Shown here: positions 63,381 to 64,000 of the stretch, piece by piece
Layout: each line of letters begins with the position of its first letter
Numbering within the stretch: position 1 is the stretch's first letter
Origin: RGIG8244 sp045639325
Lineage (GTDB): Bacteria > Verrucomicrobiota > Lentisphaeria > Victivallales > UBA1829
DNA length: 64,000 nucleotides
Assembly (NCBI GenBank): GCA_045639325.1
Contig: JAZUCU010000048.1
Coordinates: 124,001-188,000, forward strand
Direction of reading: 5' to 3'
Translations under genes and position numbers: made by a program
Notes under the pieces: model-generated
Told to the model about the DNA's origin: nothing
The model's input: the letters and a program-made list of their open reading frames with translations, nothing else
The model's database searches: none

Positions 63381-64000
63381 ATGAAACGTGTAATTGCTGT
63401 AACCCTTTTCTGTTCCGTTGCATTGACGGCTTGCCGCACGCCCGGACAGGCAATTGACGCCTCCGGTAAAATATCAAAAGAGCAGAAAGCAGCAGAATGG
63501 GCAGCCATTGCTGCTTGCAAAGCTGGTCAGAAAAAATATGATGATGCCATTGAAGCATATCAGAAATCTCTGGCTCTCCACCGGACGGGAACGCAGGCGC
63601 AGGATGTGCTGAACAAATGCGGACTGGTCCTGTGTCAACTCAAAGATTACACCGCTGCTCTTGCATGTTTCAAACAGGTTGCAACGATTCCCAATACAGA
63701 TAGAACGCAATCCCGGAACATGATTCTGACATCGCTGCAAAACATGGCAGATGCTTATGTCGAGATGAAACAGTATAGCCATGCGGTAAAGGTATGGGAA
63801 GATGCCGCAAAAAAACCGGAATATCAGGATGCGGCAAGTCAGGCAGATATCCGGAAAAAGATTTGTGACATTTATTTTGATCAGATTCGTGAAAATATCC
63901 GGCTCAAATGGTTTGATGATGCACAAAAAGGCTTGGATATTCTGAAAACGCTCGCAAAAAATGAACGTATCACCGATCTGGAAGTTTACCTGTACTTAGG
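63381..64000 (+). CDS. TPR lipoprotein, 3' end beyond the window
   Basis: Opens with MKRVIAVTLFCSVALTAC, a lipoprotein signal with lipobox LTAC (C18), so unlike its neighbour it should be lipid-anchored. Residues correspond closely to the middle of the upstream TPR protein (DDAIEAYQKSLALHRTG, NKCGLVLCQLKDYTAALACF, LKWFDDAQKGLDILKT), but the N-terminal TPR copies are missing. The frame is still open at the last base, about 206 codons in. Not a pseudogene as far as it can be seen. ATCCGGAGAATG upstream provides GGAG, 12 bases before the ATG. Confidence 0.82.
   Translation, partial: MKRVIAVTLFCSVALTACRTPGQAIDASGKISKEQKAAEWAAIAACKAGQKKYDDAIEAYQKSLALHRTGTQAQDVLNKCGLVLCQLKDYTAALACFKQVATIPNTDRTQSRNMILTSLQNMADAYVEMKQYSHAVKVWEDAAKKPEYQDAASQADIRKKICDIYFDQIRENIRLKWFDDAQKGLDILKTLAKNERITDLEVYLYL

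Overview
The window looks like a chromosomal stretch from a carbohydrate-degrading anaerobe of the Lentisphaerota (Victivallis-like). This is an inference from gene content. There are five copies of short pseudopilin-like proteins with the H-X9-DG C-terminal motif, many large secreted glycan-active enzymes (GH38, GH42-like, two GH123/DUF4091-like, GH2, GH36, heparinase II/III-like, two DUF4838, DUF4434, DUF6067/GH123-like), a PerR plus reverse-rubrerythrin pair, a glycyl radical enzyme, and the carboxynorspermidine route to polyamines. Base composition is near half GC, except for an AT-richer block around 45,000-51,450. No rRNA, tRNA, CRISPR array or transposase gene was seen. No stretch over 300 bases lacks a gene.

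Layout. 1-2054: polyamine pair (carboxynorspermidine synthase, cut by the window edge, and nspC). 2287-6292: GH38 mannosidase-like enzyme, then pseudopilin 1. 6375-9019 (minus): oxidoreductase, TIM-barrel isomerase and polysaccharide deacetylase operon, divergent from a PocR/AraC regulator (9235) and a PhnP-like metallo-hydrolase (10181). 11096-16530 (minus): operon of three secreted proteins (CBM9-like, GH42-like, unknown). 16744-20168: tandem GH123-like paralogues. 20179-21176 (minus): rubrerythrin and PerR. 21319-27432: GntR/LacI-type regulator divergent from M14 carboxypeptidase, pseudopilin 2 and heparinase-like enzyme. 27519-34854: aldo/keto reductase and AraC regulator (minus), divergent from GH2, pseudopilin 3 and a GH71/99-like enzyme. 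34933-35099: a 167-bp MITE-like inverted-repeat element. 35140-37357: polar amino-acid ABC transporter. 37525-40713: DUF4838 protein, MFS transporter and a 28-codon remnant resembling a GH5 N-terminus. 40721-44943: mtnA divergent from purine nucleoside phosphorylase and an FAD oxidoreductase. 45034-51176 (minus, AT-rich): GntR regulator and an operon of DUF4838, pseudopilin 4, DUF4434 and metallophosphoesterase. 51454-58684: pseudopilin 5, a 1206-aa DUF6067-like enzyme, a small secreted protein and GH36. 58687-61887: glycyl radical enzyme divergent from an AraC regulator. 62023-64000: tandem TPR proteins, the second cut by the window edge.

How it fits together. The region reads as a series of small substrate-responsive glycan-utilisation modules. 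Each combines a local regulator (AraC or GntR/LacI type), one or more secreted or cytosolic glycosidases, and often a dedicated pseudopilin next to a large exported enzyme. The pseudopilin-enzyme pairing is the most interesting recurrent feature. None of the five pseudopilins has the canonical glycine before the cleavage site. Promoters are easy to recognise: a -35 hexamer close to TTGACA, almost always a 17-bp spacer, and a -10 that is often preceded by TGC. Several carry palindromic operators over the -10 or the start site.
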